A stretch of 14,862 nt of DNA from Zancudomyces culisetae (lineage: Eukaryota > Kickxellomycota > Harpellomycetes > Harpellales > Legeriomycetaceae), in contig LSSK01001153.1 in the NCBI GenBank assembly GCA_001969505.1, positions 1 through 14,862 of the forward strand. The letters run 5' to 3'. Both the position numbers and the translations under genes were made by a program. This document shows positions 1-10,900 of this stretch, in pieces. The notes under the pieces are model-generated. The model was not told the origin of the DNA. It was given only the letters and a program-made list of their open reading frames with translations, and ran no database searches. Within the stretch, counting starts at the first letter, position 1, and the number at the start of each line of letters is the position of its first letter.

Positions 1-112
1 TAATAAACATCAACCCGTTAATGTACCACACTATAAATAGAGTTACGAAATAAATAGGTAAATAACAAAAGCAGTTCTAAAGCAAACACAAATACCAAAA
101 CAAAAGTGCGAA

Positions 113-1245
113 TCAGCTTATTATTCCTTTATCGGCATTCCAGCTGTCTATAGAATCATTAAGCCGATATAAATACTGGAGCTTTATGGTTAACGAACGG
201 GCCTTATCAAAGTCCTTTGATTTGAATGTACCAGACAGTTCTTTAATAACCTGACCAATTTCACTTTCGTTTTTAGTTTTTATCAGCTTCATTTCATCAA
301 CAGACTTTGCACTTTCGATATTTTCGCGGATTTCCATCATTTCAAACAAAAAGTCATGATCCAGGAACTCTTCGTCCTCCTTGATTGAGAAATTCTCGAG
401 GTGGAGCTAAGAAATACAATTTGAATTATTGTTATAATTGTATTTTCTTGATAAATCGATAAAGATTATAAATTCCAAAGAGAAATCACAAGTAAAAATG
501 TTACATACAATATACTTAGCTCTGGATAATGGATCTTTCAAGGTTACATATGCCTTGTTAAGCCATGCCGAATGCTCACTTGAAAGTTCCTGTATTTTCT
601 ATTGTTTTTTAAAATAAAGGCTCAATAAAAAAATCACAAAGACAATAGAATTAGAGGCAAAAGGTCCAAGATGAATATCCAAATATATGTCATACCTTAT
701 CACTCAGCACGTTCGAGTCGGGATGCGCTGCCTGTTGCAGCTCTATAAACTTTTTTCTCAGTTTGTTCAAATCAATATCAAAAAGAATATCCGACCTAGT
801 TTTTTTAATAGAACAACGACAAAAACATGTTTAGCTCATAAAATTTAAAAGTGATATATACAATGGTTATTTGAAGTACATTATAGTGATAAAGTTACTT
901 TGTGAAAACGTCGAAATAGTTTAAGGAGGGATCGAATGGCTGTATTACGTGGCATTTCAAATTGGTACAATAAATGGATTTCCTATCGCTTGCCTCTTTG
1001 CACAGCCAACATTGCTTGTGCTCCTTGTCAATCGAAGGGTCATTTGATGAAAATCGCTTTTGTATGACCAGAATGCTTGTACTTTCACCACTTATCGCTC
1101 TTTGTAGAATGGTCGCACTTGTATCGAATGTATTGTACAGTCTCCCAATTCTGGGTTGGGAGCAGATGCTATTCCTGGCTATTTTCTTCGAGCCATCACT
1201 AATAAACATCCGTAGAGAAAAATTCAAATAATTTACCCTTAGCAT
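113..1245 (-). CDS. HSCB: Mitochondrial iron-sulfur cluster co-chaperone HSCB/Jac1 (J-protein), four exons
   Basis: J-protein that brings the Isu scaffold with its Fe-S cluster to mitochondrial Hsp70 and stimulates its ATPase. Exons by my reading: 1245-899, 795-696, 589-509, 406-113; the phases agree and give 273 residues. Residues 1-65 are basic and Ser-rich with a KRFSS stretch, as in a mitochondrial presequence. A cysteine motif follows (C79, C82, C93, C98), then PFDPSLNYFDVF, the usual entry to the J-domain. HPD, the Hsp70-stimulating motif, is at 140-142. ELSSEHSAWLNKAYVTLKDP and LSRAKYI are the conserved end of the J-domain. The HSCB C-terminal domain (FLFEMMEIREN onward) contacts Isu. 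The first in-frame ATG is at 1245. Intron 2 could instead end at 599, adding three residues. Budding-yeast Jac1 lacks the cysteine motif; animal and plant forms have one. The gene is divergent from ADC synthase. The 112 bp past the stop show no clear poly(A) signal. Confidence 0.92.
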
Positions 1246-1565
1246 GATAACTTTATTGTATATTGACGTCAACAATCAAACTAGAATCTGAATTTTGAAA
1301 TATGAAATTGAAACGAGTCTTAGCATAAACGTAAAATGTCAATACTGCCAATTTTTTTTGTGTTAAAAGTTATCAGTCATTTAAGCCCAAATTCTTCAAA
1401 TTTCGATTTAGCTGCAGGTGATGATTGGCGTTTTTTTTTTTGATTTTTAATGCATTACAACAGCAGGTAAAAGCAGAAAAAAAAACTCTAAATCAGTAAA
1501 TTTCAATTGATTTCGATCATCAGATTCAAAAGTTTTGAGGCCTAAACTAAAATCCATGGAGAAAA
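1246..1565. promoter_or_regulatory. Shared divergent promoter region between HSCB and ADC synthase
   Basis: The 320 bp between the start codons of two divergent genes must hold both promoters unless transcripts overlap. It contains a run of 11 T at 1431-1441 and 9 A at 1477-1485, of the kind that often keeps fungal promoters free of nucleosomes. I see no convincing TATA box for either gene. Short upstream ATGs on the plus strand (for example 1450-1470, six codons) could lie in the ADC synthase leader, depending on the unknown transcription start. Confidence 0.55.
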
Positions 1566-1615
1566 ATGGACGAAGACGAGCAAATGTTCTGCCTAAGAAC
1601 TCTAATTATAGATAA
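1556..1615 (+). other. Overlapping upstream ORF at the ADC synthase start
   Basis: An ATG at 1556 lies 10 bp upstream of the chosen ADC synthase start, in another frame. It opens a 19-codon ORF that ends at TAA 1613-1615, inside the main coding region. Its context is weak (T at -3), whereas the main ATG at 1566 has A at -3, so leaky scanning is likely. It matters only if transcription starts upstream of 1556. Confidence 0.45.
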
Positions 1616-4600
1616 CTACGACTCTTACACAAACAACTTACTCTGGCTTTTGGCAAGAAGCGCTGGAATAACAACACCTGACCTGCAGTTTCAAAGCGTA
1701 GGTGATTTTCGACATGCAGAATCCAATGAAGTAAATGGAGTCATCCAAAAAAAAAGTGTTAAAAACAAGGAAATCTCTTGGGAGTGTATGCGCAAAAGAG
1801 TAATACTGATAAAGAACGATCAGTATACCTGGGAGTTTGTAAAAGAGAATATTATCCCCAATGTAGACAACGTGGTGATTTCCCCAGGCCCCGGAAATCC
1901 CTCGACTGAGAGCGATTTTGGAATATGCAAAAAAGTAATAACTGAATGCCACTTGCCTATTTTTGGGATATGTCTAGGATTTCAAGGAATTGGCGAATGC
2001 TATGGAATGAAAGTGCTAAAGGGGAAAAGTGCAGTTCATGGCCAACAGAGTGGTCTAGAGATAGTAGAATCGGTAGATAGCGGAGAGTATGGAGCACACA
2101 GTGGGCTGTTTAGTGAAATTCCACAAAATGCAAAAGTTACCAGGTATCACTCCTTAGTTTTGAATGGTACTGGAAGTAGCGAGCTGAAAGTTTTGGCATA
2201 TAGCCGTGGTAATATAGATTTAATGGATAAAGACAGTGGTAGGGTTTCTACAGAAAATAGAGAAATAATGGCTATTAAGCATAGGTATAAACCTATCTAC
2301 GGTGTTCAGTTTCACCCAGAGGTAAAGATTTCATGCTAAGAGTTAGAGCAACTAAAATGTAGATAATAAAAACATCATGATTTAGTCGTAAATTCGATTT
2401 AGAGGGTCTATACGTGGTCGTATACTGTTATTATATTTTCTAAATCACTGTACGTATTTTCAAAAAAAAAGGGTCAACGGGGTATTAATATAGATTTTAA
2501 AAATAACAATAGTCGGTAGAGACAGAGTATGGCGATTTACTGATGAATAATTTCCAAAAGCTAGCATATACTTGGTTGCAAAAGAACAAAGAAGGTCACT
2601 TACTTACCAAGGAAATACCACCCTCAACTCTTCATCTATCCTTGTTATACCACGAGAAAGAGACATTGAACGTCACTAATCCTAGTATCATTGCAAACAA
2701 TCAAAAGAAGGGCCGGCGTTTTGTGCTTGGAAGAAAGATAGAACTCGATTCACATTTTTATGATCTATCACGAGTTACCCGAGCAGTATTTAACTGTATA
2801 TATGCTGATGATGTACTTCCATTTATACTTGACAGTTCAAAAGAAAACGTAGAGGGCAATAGTATAAGCATCATGGGTTCACTTTGTAGCCCAGGAAGTG
2901 TGACAGTGAAATATAACATTGAAGACAGAGAAGTCGATCTGATTAAATACTCAGTGGCGCAGGAGGGGGTAAAATCTAACCTGGAAAAACGAATAAAACT
3001 GGATAATATGAAAGGAATGGAAGCGGGTAATGATACAAGAAAATGCTCATATTGGGATTGGGCTCAGGATGAGCTGGCAGACAACCTTATTAGAGGCATC
3101 GAGTTCAGGGATCTGGATTATGTCGAAGCTGGGGGTGGTGCAGGGTGTAGTGTTAGCGGTCCAGCATTTAAATGTGGTTGGGTTGGGTATTTGGGTTACG
3201 AAATGTTAAACGAATCGAACATTGTGCTTTCACAGAAAGTTGAAGAGAGGGGGCAAACTTTCAATTCAGCAAATAGTGCTCCAGGTTCAATTCTCTCACT
3301 GGCTACACAGTGTATAGTCGTAGAGAAGAGGGAGCATCGGATAGCTGTCTACATTTATGGTCTGGCAACGAATAGAAATGACGATGAGGACCCGAGTATA
3401 GGATTTGATATTTGGAGTGAGGCAAACGGAGTATTGTGCTACACAAGCTGCGAAAAGTGGATTAATGATACACATACTAAACTTGGTAAGGATATATCAG
3501 TTTTTCTGGAAAAGGAGTTTAATAGTATCAACAGAATTCGAACTAACACAAATCCAGCTGCAGCCCAGCGAGTAATTACTGCATCTCCGTACATAAAGAA
3601 AGAAAAGTACATAAACAAGGTGGCTATGGCCCAGGAGTTTATAAGAAGTGGAGAGTCGTATCAAATATGTTTGACAAACCAATTTAAGATCACGGCCAAC
3701 GGAACCGCTGGAGGCCAAGGGAGGAGTTTCGGGCACGGAGGACTCGCGGAGGCCAAAAAAATATACTTTGACTACCTGAGGACTATGAATGCGGCACCAT
3801 TTGGAGCCTTTTTCTACTATCCAAAGCAAGATAAACAGGAAGATAATAAAGATAGCTGTGAGGATGAAAACATCAATTATGGTGCAGAGCTAATTATAAT
3901 GAGTTGTAGTCCAGAACGATTGTTGTCTATCCACCAAGATAAAAAGAATGGTGGTTTAAAGGCTATGATGAAACCCATCAAGGGAACTGCAAAGAGGATA
4001 GATCTCAATAATTTGCACTGTGAACACGCTACAATTTCTGGTGCGGTTGCGGATAAGTTTGCAGAAAAACCTCGTTGTTGTGAAAGGTGTTTGGAGGAAG
4101 CAACGCTTAGAGACCATGCCATTGGGTGCGAGCTACAAGCTGATATAAAAGAGAGGGCAGAAAATCTAATGATTGTTGACTTGGTTAGGCATGATTTGAA
4201 TGGAGTTTGCAACCCTACAACTACGGATGTACCAAAACTCATTTCGTTGGAAAAATACGCGACAGTGTACCAACTGGTATCCACTGTAGAATCGTCGCTA
4301 CTTGATGACAACGTGATGGGTGTTGTTGGACGTTGTTTTCCGCCAGGGTCTATGACAGGTGCGCCAAAACTGCGCAGTGTAGAGATACTGCACTCTGTGT
4401 TGGAGTCTGAAATTGGTAATAGAGGTGTATATTCGGGGTCGATTGGGTATATCTCGGCCTGCAACCATGGAGTATGTGACTGGAATGTTGTAATTAGAAC
4501 TGTGATTTTCACACCCAAAAGCTGTGTGTCCAGGTCTGCATCTGGTGGTTGTAACTCGGACGGAGATGATACAACCTCACATGTTCAAATTGGAGCGGGC

Positions 4601-4711
4601 GGTGCGATAACTATACTTTCTGACCCAGAGAGCGAATGGGATGAGGTGTTGATTAAATTAGAAGCGATGTTATTGCCATTGAAACATTATATTACAGAAT
4701 CCAACTGCTAA
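1566..4711 (+). CDS. ABZ1: Bifunctional aminodeoxychorismate (PABA) synthase, PabA-PabB fusion, two exons
   Basis: Makes 4-amino-4-deoxychorismate from chorismate and glutamine, the committed step to p-aminobenzoate and folate. Exons 1566-2321 and 2513-4711, joined in phase 0 across a 191 bp intron, give 984 residues. The class I glutamine amidotransferase fills 1-252: LIIDNYDSYT near the start, ISPGPGNP, nucleophile C136 in GICLGFQ, and H250 and E252 of HPE right at the splice junction. The next exon continues SVETEYGDLLMNNF, as expected for this family. The PabB half has GWVGYLGYE, SYQICLTNQF, K742 in PIKGT, ENLMIVDLVRHDL, PPGSMTGAPKLRS and GAGGAITILSDPE. PIKGT with lysine marks ADC synthase; anthranilate synthase has alanine there. 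It is longer than yeast Abz1 (under 800 residues as I recall), through several inserts including a Cys-rich one at 755-791. The region past HPE in exon 1 is intronic and ends in an in-frame stop if unspliced. Confidence 0.96.
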
Positions 4712-4883
4712 AGCACGGGAAACTACAAAAGTCTGTAGGCGTGCTACTAGAACAATGTTAGATTTATGTAGTTGATATTTTAGGACTATGTAAAGCTTTT
4801 TTTTCGTTTATTTCGTTTTTTTTTTTCTGTGCTGTATATTTCTGATATTATTTTATGCTAAAAGCTAAATTGAAGATGGATCA

Positions 4884-4889
4884 AATAAA
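4884..4889 (+). terminator. Candidate poly(A) signal of ADC synthase
   Basis: AATAAA lies 173 bp after the ADC synthase stop codon and downstream of T-rich tracts, in a sensible place for 3' end formation. It is assigned by motif and position only. Confidence 0.4.
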
Positions 4890-4984
4890 ATAATTTCCAA
4901 GAGAGGTAACACTATTTCAGAAAAGCAAGACCCAGTTTTAAGAAAAATTAGCGCAAATAGCAATTTGAAATATATAATGTCAAT

Positions 4985-4994
4985 TATATATAAA
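4985..4994 (+). promoter_or_regulatory. TATA box of SART1
   Basis: TATATATAAA ends 48 bp before the SART1 ATG. The RNR1 gene has a TATA box at nearly the same distance from its ATG, which supports the assignment. A second AT-rich run at 5016-5026 is probably too close to the ATG. Confidence 0.45.
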
Positions 4995-5042
4995 CGGGTT
5001 TAATAAATTATAATTTATAAAAATAGGGGACAAACATCTAAA

Positions 5043-7531
5043 ATGTCGAATGAAATATCACTGTCTATAGAAGAGACAAAGTAAGTAGCTTTATCAATCC
5101 TAAAGAGTATGTAGATGAGCACAAGCAGATAAAACCATTTATTGGTATTCTTCCAATGTATTTGTAAAATAGCAAATTACGAATCTCACTCGGTTTAAAG
5201 CCGCTAAAAGAGGGGAAAGAAAGTGGAACTAAAGATCAAGTTGCTCAGGAAAATTACATAAAACATCAAGAGGAAGAAAAGCAGAAAAATGAGGATCAGA
5301 AGATTTTGGAAAGAATAACAAAGTAAGCAATATAATATTTGAATAATTTATGTATAGAAGGATAAAAAGTGCATACAATGGTGGTAAAGTGAAAATAACA
5401 AAGCTTTATTAAATGAATTGAATTTTGTAATTTAGATCCAAGGAAAAGAGGGAGAGCAATAAGAAATTGACGGGGAAAGGGATAGCTGAGCTCGAGCGAG
5501 GAACGGTAAATGAGGAGGGTGAAGAGGAAGAGACGGAGCTGAGCGCATTGGAATGGGTTAAGAGAACTAAGGAGCGGGAGCAGAGGGAAAAAGAACAAGA
5601 GCGTACGCGAATGCGAGAAAAGCGAAAAAAAGAAAATAAAAGCAAAAATAGGATGGATGAGTATTCGTCAAGTAAGATATTCAGTATTTTGGTTTGTATA
5701 TATGGGTTTACATAACAATATAAGTACTTTTGGTAAAATGGTAGTAATATAAACAAAACATTTGAATAGAAAACCTGCAAGGAATGGAGGTAGCTCATTC
5801 TACCAGAGATATAAAGGAGGGCGAGGAGGAGATTCTGACTTTTATGGATCAAACCATTGACGAATTGGAGGGTAAAGTATTGTATTCATAATCCTATTTG
5901 ATTATTATTTTTTTTTGTTTTATGCTGGAAACAGCAGGAAAATGGATAGACCAAAGATAGTTTTAATAATCAAATATAATGCTAATAATATTTGTGATGG
6001 CGATTTAGAGCAAGGTGAAAAGCTACAGAGTGTAAGGATAGCAGAAGAGAAGAAATTGGCTAAATATTTAAAGAGAAAACAAAACAAGGATAGAATGGCA
6101 ATGCTGAGTGCGTATTTAGAGGGGGATAATGAGAGCGAAGAGGAAGACGATGAAGAGGAAATGAGAATAGGAACAACACTTGGTGGGAGCGAGGAAAGTA
6201 AAGCGAAAAAAAAGCGAAGGATGGTGTTGGGAGAAGGAGGGGAGGTAAAAGCCGAAAAATTGGAAAAGGAAAGCGAAAGTACGCATGGAGGCATCAAGCG
6301 GATCAAAGTTGATATGGATGTAGACAACGACGCTGGTATGGGTGGAATGGGGGTAGGAAGGCGAGCAGAGACAGGAAGTGAATATATGAGCGTTGAGGAA
6401 GCCAACAAAAAGTTTTTTAACAAAGGTAAAAAAAGAGGAAAGAAAAGCGAACGAAAAAATGATAGTGGAACAGGAAAAAGCAGAGGCGCAAAACAAAGGT
6501 CAGCAACCGTTGAGGAGGGTGTAAATATAGATGCCATTGGCGGGTTGAAGGGAGAAGGAAAGATAGGAAAACTCTACGGAAACGAAAATGGAGGAGATAA
6601 TGACTACGATGATTACGACAACGATGATGACGAGTTAAGAAGAGCGATATCCAAAGCCGCAAGGCAAAAGGTCGAGTATAAGCTGAACATTGATAGAATT
6701 GCCAATATAGCGGATGTACATACAGGGTCGCCAACATCGGCAATGGAGGTGGAAAATCGTGAAGATGGAGGAGATGGCGAAGAAGACGAGGTTATTGAGA
6801 TATCGGCGTTTACTGAATTTATTAACCGACTTGGAGGGGAAAACGGAGATGACAGTGAGATGATGATGCAGGACGAAGAGGAGGAAGGTGCACATGGGCA
6901 TGAACTAGAACGGGAGCACAAGCGTGCGAATGAAACCGGAGAGCAGGACGAAATAAAAGGCGGAAATAACGCAGAAAATAGTTTAACAACCGAAATGGAG
7001 GGAGTAGAGGATGTCAGGGATAGAAAAAGCAATTCCAATGGTACTGGACAGGACAATGGTGGTGATAACGAGGATAAAATTTCAAATGAGCCGCTGGTAG
7101 GAAAAGGAATAACTGAAACTCTCAAGCTGCTTAAATCAAAAGGACTGGTAACAACTGGACCATCAAACTCAGCCAAAAAGGGTCTACTTTCTCGCGAAGG
7201 TGGAGATTCACAGGGATATGAAAAAATGGATGAAAAGACGCAGTGGTTATTGATGGTCAAAAAACGGATGATGGATCTAAAAACAGCCAACGCCAACTCA
7301 GGCGGCGGTAAGAAGAAGCTCGAACAAGACTACTTGAAGCTTCGGGAGCAACTCATGAAGGATTACAAACCGACGTTCGTGTTAGAGTATCATGATGAAC
7401 ATGGAAACAAGCTGAATCAAAAACAAGCGTTCAAACATTTTGCACATCAGTTCCATGGAATCAAACCCGGCAAAAAGAAGACTGACAAGCTGCGGAAAAA
7501 GATGGAGTCTCAAAATCAAACCCAAAACTAA
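5043..7531 (+). CDS. SNU66: U4/U6.U5 tri-snRNP splicing factor SART1/Snu66, five exons
   Basis: Nuclear component of the U4/U6.U5 tri-snRNP, needed to form the active spliceosome. Exons by my reading: 5043-5080, 5173-5322, 5436-5671, 5770-5871, 6009-7531; all phases agree and give 682 residues. Family marks run in order: EISLSIEETNKLRISLGLKP at the N-terminus, read across intron 1; a charged helix ending ILERITKSKEKRESNKKLTG; LSALEWVKRTKERE; LQGMEVAHSTRDIKEGEE; VRIAEEKKLAKYLKRK; and near the C-terminus VLEYHDEHGNKL then QAFKHFAHQFHG. The middle, coded by about 6120-7120, is low-complexity, rich in Glu, Asp, Lys, Gly and Asn, and carries several basic clusters that could act in nuclear import. 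Intron 4 (5872-6008) has a branch-like GCTAATAA near its 3' end. The reading frame upstream of 6009 in the last exon is therefore intronic. The 38 bp first exon is easily missed. Confidence 0.93.
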
Positions 7532-7794
7532 CAATATGTTTGTTTATAAATCTATTTTGTCTTTTTTTTCTTTTCTTATTTCACCATTATTCAAATGTGT
7601 TTAAAATTGTTAGTTTTGTAAATATGTATAATCCAAACCCAAACCCAAATTCAGCTTCAAACTGGAAATATAACTACAACAGCGCAATAAGATTTAGCCG
7701 AATACAGTGTATTGTTAAAACAAGATATTAAGTATATATACGATAATAAAACAAAAATTATAATGAAACAAAAAACTTTTTATACTAAACTAAA
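7532..7794. other. Convergent spacer between SART1 and RNR1 3' ends
   Basis: A 263 bp AT-rich spacer between two converging genes, expected to hold both transcript ends. An AATAAA at 7745-7750 on the plus strand could serve SART1. A short Asn/Pro-rich stretch (repeats of CCAAAC at about 7634-7648) is open on the plus strand but looks like 3' UTR. Confidence 0.5.
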
Positions 7795-10311
7795 TTATCC
7801 TGAGCACATCAAGCATCCCTCAGGATTGTCACGTGAGCATGCAGCACCAGAATTCAGCTCATCATCCTCATCAGCGTTTGCAGAACCGTCTTCAAGAGAG
7901 GTTCCGGCAGCATCGCCAGTGGTGCTGGCAGAAGCTGTGATGCCAGTTGTCGATTTTGCTGCTTTGAGTTTGGAGGAATCAATAGTAAATTTGATTGCAT
8001 CAGCAGCAGGTTTGGTGCGCAAATAGTACATACCGGTCTTGAGACCCTTTTTCCAGCCGTAGAAATGCATACTTGTCAGTTTTTGGTAGTTTGGATTGTC
8101 CATGTGAATGTTCAGAGATTGTGACTGGTCAATAAAGGCACCACGATCGGCAGCCAAGTCCAAAAAGGATTTCTGCTTGATTTCATAGACGGTTTTGTAC
8201 AGCTGTTTCAGATCGGCAGGGATTTCAGCAATGCTTTGTATCGAGCCGTTGTGGGCAATAATGGACTGGCGCATATCGTCAGACCATAGCTTGCGGTCGA
8301 TTAGATCCTTCAGTAGCCAAGGGTTTACCACCTGGAACTCACCAGCCAATACACGGCGGGTGTATATGTTGCTGGTGTATGGCTCAAAGCACTCATTAAA
8401 TCCGAGAATCTGTGAGGTTGATGCAGTAGGCATAGGTGCCATCAGCAAGGAGTTGCGCACACCGTGTTTAGCAATCTTTTGGCGAAGCGAGTCCCAATCC
8501 CACAAGTTGGTTGGTGTAACTCCCCACATATCCATCTGCAAGTTACCTTTGCTGACAGGGCTTCCTTCATAAGTAGGATATGGTCCATGGATTTCGGCAA
8601 GTTCGCATGATGCTTCTAGTGCTGCGTGATACAGGGTTTCAAAGATCAACAAGTTCAGCTCCCTTGCTCCCTCAGACTCAAATGGAAGCCTCAACATCAA
8701 AAACGCATCTGCCAATCCCTGCACCCCAATACCAATTGGTCGGTTGCGTTTGTTGGAATTTGCTGCCTCTACTACTGGATAATAGTTGACGTCAATAATC
8801 TTGTCGAGATTTTTGGCTACTCTTTTAGCCACCGCGTGGAGTGCTGCAAAGTCATAGTCATTCTTGTCAAATACTCCAAAGGCCGGAGTTCCATTTTCAT
8901 TGCTACCATCACTAGCCTGTGGGCGTCTAACAGCATTAGGACGCACAAATGACGGAAGTGCTATTGATGCCAAATTACACACAGCCACTTCGTCAGGTGC
9001 AGTGTATTCCACTATCTCCGTACACAAGTTGCTGCTCTTTATTGTGCCCAGGTTCTGCTGGTTTGACTTGCTGTTGCACGCATCTTTGTACAACATGTAT
9101 GGCGTGCCTGTTTCTATTTGTGAATCTAAAATTGCATACCACAGTTGTTGAGCTGGTACTCTCTTTCTGGCGAGTCCTGGTGTATTTTCATATTTTGTGT
9201 ACAGCTTCTCAAACTCATCTCCCCACACCTCTGAGAGATTTGGCGCCTCATGTGGGCAAAATAGAGACCATTCTCCGTTTTCCAAAACTCGCTTCATGAA
9301 CAGATCGGGAATCCACATTCCATAGAACAAATCACGTGCGCGGTTCTCTTCCTTACCGTGATTCTTCTTCAGACTAAGGAAATCAAACACATCTGCGTGC
9401 CATGGCTCCAAATATATAGCAAATGCACCTGGTCTCTTGTTTCCACCCTGGTCAACATATCTGGCAGTCTGGTTGAATACACGCAGCATTGGTACTACTC
9501 CATTAGATGTTCCATTTGTTCCTGCAATGTAAGATCCTGTGGCTCTGATGTTGTGTACACTCAATCCAATTCCACCTGCTGATTTTGATATCATGGCACA
9601 CTGCTTTAGTGTATCATAGATACCCTCTATGCTATCATCACTCATTGCCAGCAAAAAGCACGATGAGAGTTGTGGCCGGTTTGTTCCCGAGTTAAATAGT
9701 GTTGGTGATGCATGTGTAAATAGCCGCTGCGACATCATGTTATATGTTTCTATTGCTGCCTCAATGTCTTCTCCGTGTATTCCAAGACTGACTCTCATCA
9801 AAAGATACTGTGGTCTCTCTACCACTTTGCCGTTTACTCTCAACAAGTATGAGCGCTCGAGTGTTTTGAAACCGAAATAGTTGTACCCAAAATCTCTGGA
9901 ATCTACAACTGCTTCATCAATGGTCTTGGCGTTCTTTTGAATAAGCTCCCACAGCTGTTTTGAAATCAGTGGCTGGTGCTTGCCCGTCTTTTCATTTGTG
10001 TATTCATACAGCTTTTTCGCGCACTCTGAAAACTTTGGATCTGTCTCCTTTTGCAGGTTGCTGATTGCCAACCTTGCTGCCAAAACTGCGTAATCTGGGT
10101 GCTGCACTGTCATTGTGGCCGCTGTTTCGGCTGCCAAGTTGTCCAGCTCTACGGTGGTTACTCCTTGGTACACACCCATAATCACCTTTTGTGCTATTGC
10201 TGCTGCGTCAACAAAGTCTGCGTCCAGGCCATTGCACAAATGGCTTATTCTCTTTGTGATTTTATCAAACTGCACCCTCTCACTCTTTCCGTCTCTCTTT
10301 AGCACGTACAT
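7795..10311 (-). CDS. RNR1: Ribonucleotide reductase class I large (alpha) subunit
   Basis: Reduces ribonucleoside diphosphates to deoxyribonucleotides together with the radical-bearing small subunit; the small subunit is not in the window. One uninterrupted frame of 838 residues, close to the size of other eukaryotic large subunits. The N-terminal ATP cone (about 1-90) begins [20 protein letters not shown] and carries activity regulation. Active-site residues are all present: redox pair C218 (LSSCFLL) and C445 (VCNLAS), thiyl C430 with N428 and E432 in [15 protein letters not shown] at 627-634, and tyrosines 762-763 of the radical path in MYYLRT. The flexible tail ends in C833 and C836 (CLMC), the swinging dithiol that re-reduces the active site. 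Residues 785-830 are an Ala/Ser/Thr-rich linker. It is the only large gene here without introns, and its codon use is more GC-rich than its surroundings, as in highly expressed genes. Confidence 0.98.
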   Translation of the reverse strand: MYVLKRDGKSERVQFDKITKRISHLCNGLDADFVDAAAIAQKVIMGVYQGVTTVELDNLAAETAATMTVQHPDYAVLAARLAISNLQKETDPKFSECAKKLYEYTNEKTGKHQPLISKQLWELIQKNAKTIDEAVVDSRDFGYNYFGFKTLERSYLLRVNGKVVERPQYLLMRVSLGIHGEDIEAAIETYNMMSQRLFTHASPTLFNSGTNRPQLSSCFLLAMSDDSIEGIYDTLKQCAMISKSAGGIGLSVHNIRATGSYIAGTNGTSNGVVPMLRVFNQTARYVDQGGNKRPGAFAIYLEPWHADVFDFLSLKKNHGKEENRARDLFYGMWIPDLFMKRVLENGEWSLFCPHEAPNLSEVWGDEFEKLYTKYENTPGLARKRVPAQQLWYAILDSQIETGTPYMLYKDACNSKSNQQNLGTIKSSNLCTEIVEYTAPDEVAVCNLASIALPSFVRPNAVRRPQASDGSNENGTPAFGVFDKNDYDFAALHAVAKRVAKNLDKIIDVNYYPVVEAANSNKRNRPIGIGVQGLADAFLMLRLPFESEGARELNLLIFETLYHAALEASCELAEIHGPYPTYEGSPVSKGNLQMDMWGVTPTNLWDWDSLRQKIAKHGVRNSLLMAPMPTASTSQILGFNECFEPYTSNIYTRRVLAGEFQVVNPWLLKDLIDRKLWSDDMRQSIIAHNGSIQSIAEIPADLKQLYKTVYEIKQKSFLDLAADRGAFIDQSQSLNIHMDNPNYQKLTSMHFYGWKKGLKTGMYYLRTKPAADAIKFTIDSSKLKAAKSTTGITASASTTGDAAGTSLEDGSANADEDDELNSGAACSRDNPEGCLMCSG

Positions 10312-10361
10312 TTTCTTGGTACTTTTGTTCCAAAGTGTTTAAACGTTATTCCACAACCTTA

Positions 10362-10369
10362 TTTTTATA
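10362..10369 (-). promoter_or_regulatory. TATA box of RNR1
   Basis: TATAAAAA on the minus strand lies 51-58 bp before the RNR1 ATG at 10311, so the leader should be short. This argues against an 88-codon ORF that covers the same site. No MluI-type cell-cycle box (ACGCGT) was seen nearby. Confidence 0.6.
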
Positions 10370-10567
10370 TGTTCTACAATACTCAAGTAAAAGAAAACAG
10401 TTCGCCGTTTATTTATCCCCGTTTTATTTGTGTTTTTTATTTTGCCTGAATTGGTAGTACTGGTTTGGCTTTGTATTGCTGCCACCACTTGGTTTGCTCT
10501 AGCAAAAGTCCATTTCTGCTTGCCATTAGTAATTGATTTTCTAGCAAAGCTCACTTGAATTGGGCTG

Positions 10568-10585
10568 AAAAAAAAAATTTTTTTT
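10568..10585. repeat. A/T-tract palindrome upstream of RNR1
   Basis: Ten A followed directly by eight T, so the central 16 bp are self-complementary. It sits about 255 bp upstream of the RNR1 ATG. Such tracts often exclude nucleosomes in fungal promoters. Read on the minus strand, ten T followed by CAG also resembles a 3' splice site, but no matching upstream exon was found. Confidence 0.6.
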
Positions 10586-10900
10586 ATTCGTCTGCCTTTT
10601 TCCAAATTATCTCATATTTGTGATTTATTGTTTATTTTATGGCCATGTTAGGATGCAAGAATGCAGTTTTTAGCTGCGCTTGTTTTATTTTTTACGCTCT
10701 TTAGCCAAAATTACGTCTAATACAAAACAAAATCAATCAATAATATCAAAGTTCTATCAGATTCCGTTCTTAAATTGAGGATCTACATGTTTATACCTGG
10801 TATTTTTTATATATTTTTTATTTATAATAAATGTGGGAATATTGTTTATTGGATTGACATATTTACTTTTTTTTCAACCCAATTCTTTTTTTTGTTGTTG

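Larger units (their letters stand above)
4712..5042. other. Intergenic spacer between ADC synthase and SART1
   Basis: A 331 bp AT-rich spacer between two genes in the same direction. It opens with T-runs at about 4798-4828, then a candidate poly(A) signal at 4884-4889 and a TATA-like stretch at 4985-4994. No ORF, RNA gene or repeat was recognised. Confidence 0.6.

Noticed and set aside
711-720. GTTCGAGTC, a match to the tRNA B-box pattern
   Set aside because: The flanking bases do not form a T-stem, there is no A box at the right distance, and the bases are codons of HSCB exon 2 around its HPD motif.
5920-7296. Several long minus-strand ORFs rich in Ser, Phe and Leu opposite SART1
   Set aside because: They are the antisense of the Glu/Lys/Gly-rich low-complexity part of SART1, which has few stop codons on the other strand.
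7634-7650. Repeated CCAAAC units resembling a telomere-type repeat
   Set aside because: Only about three copies, in a spacer between converging housekeeping genes; too short to support an interstitial telomere.
10339-10605. 88-codon minus-strand ORF upstream of RNR1
   Set aside because: It covers the RNR1 TATA box, shows no family features, and its open frame starts in the A/T palindrome region. It could only be coding if RNR1 started elsewhere.
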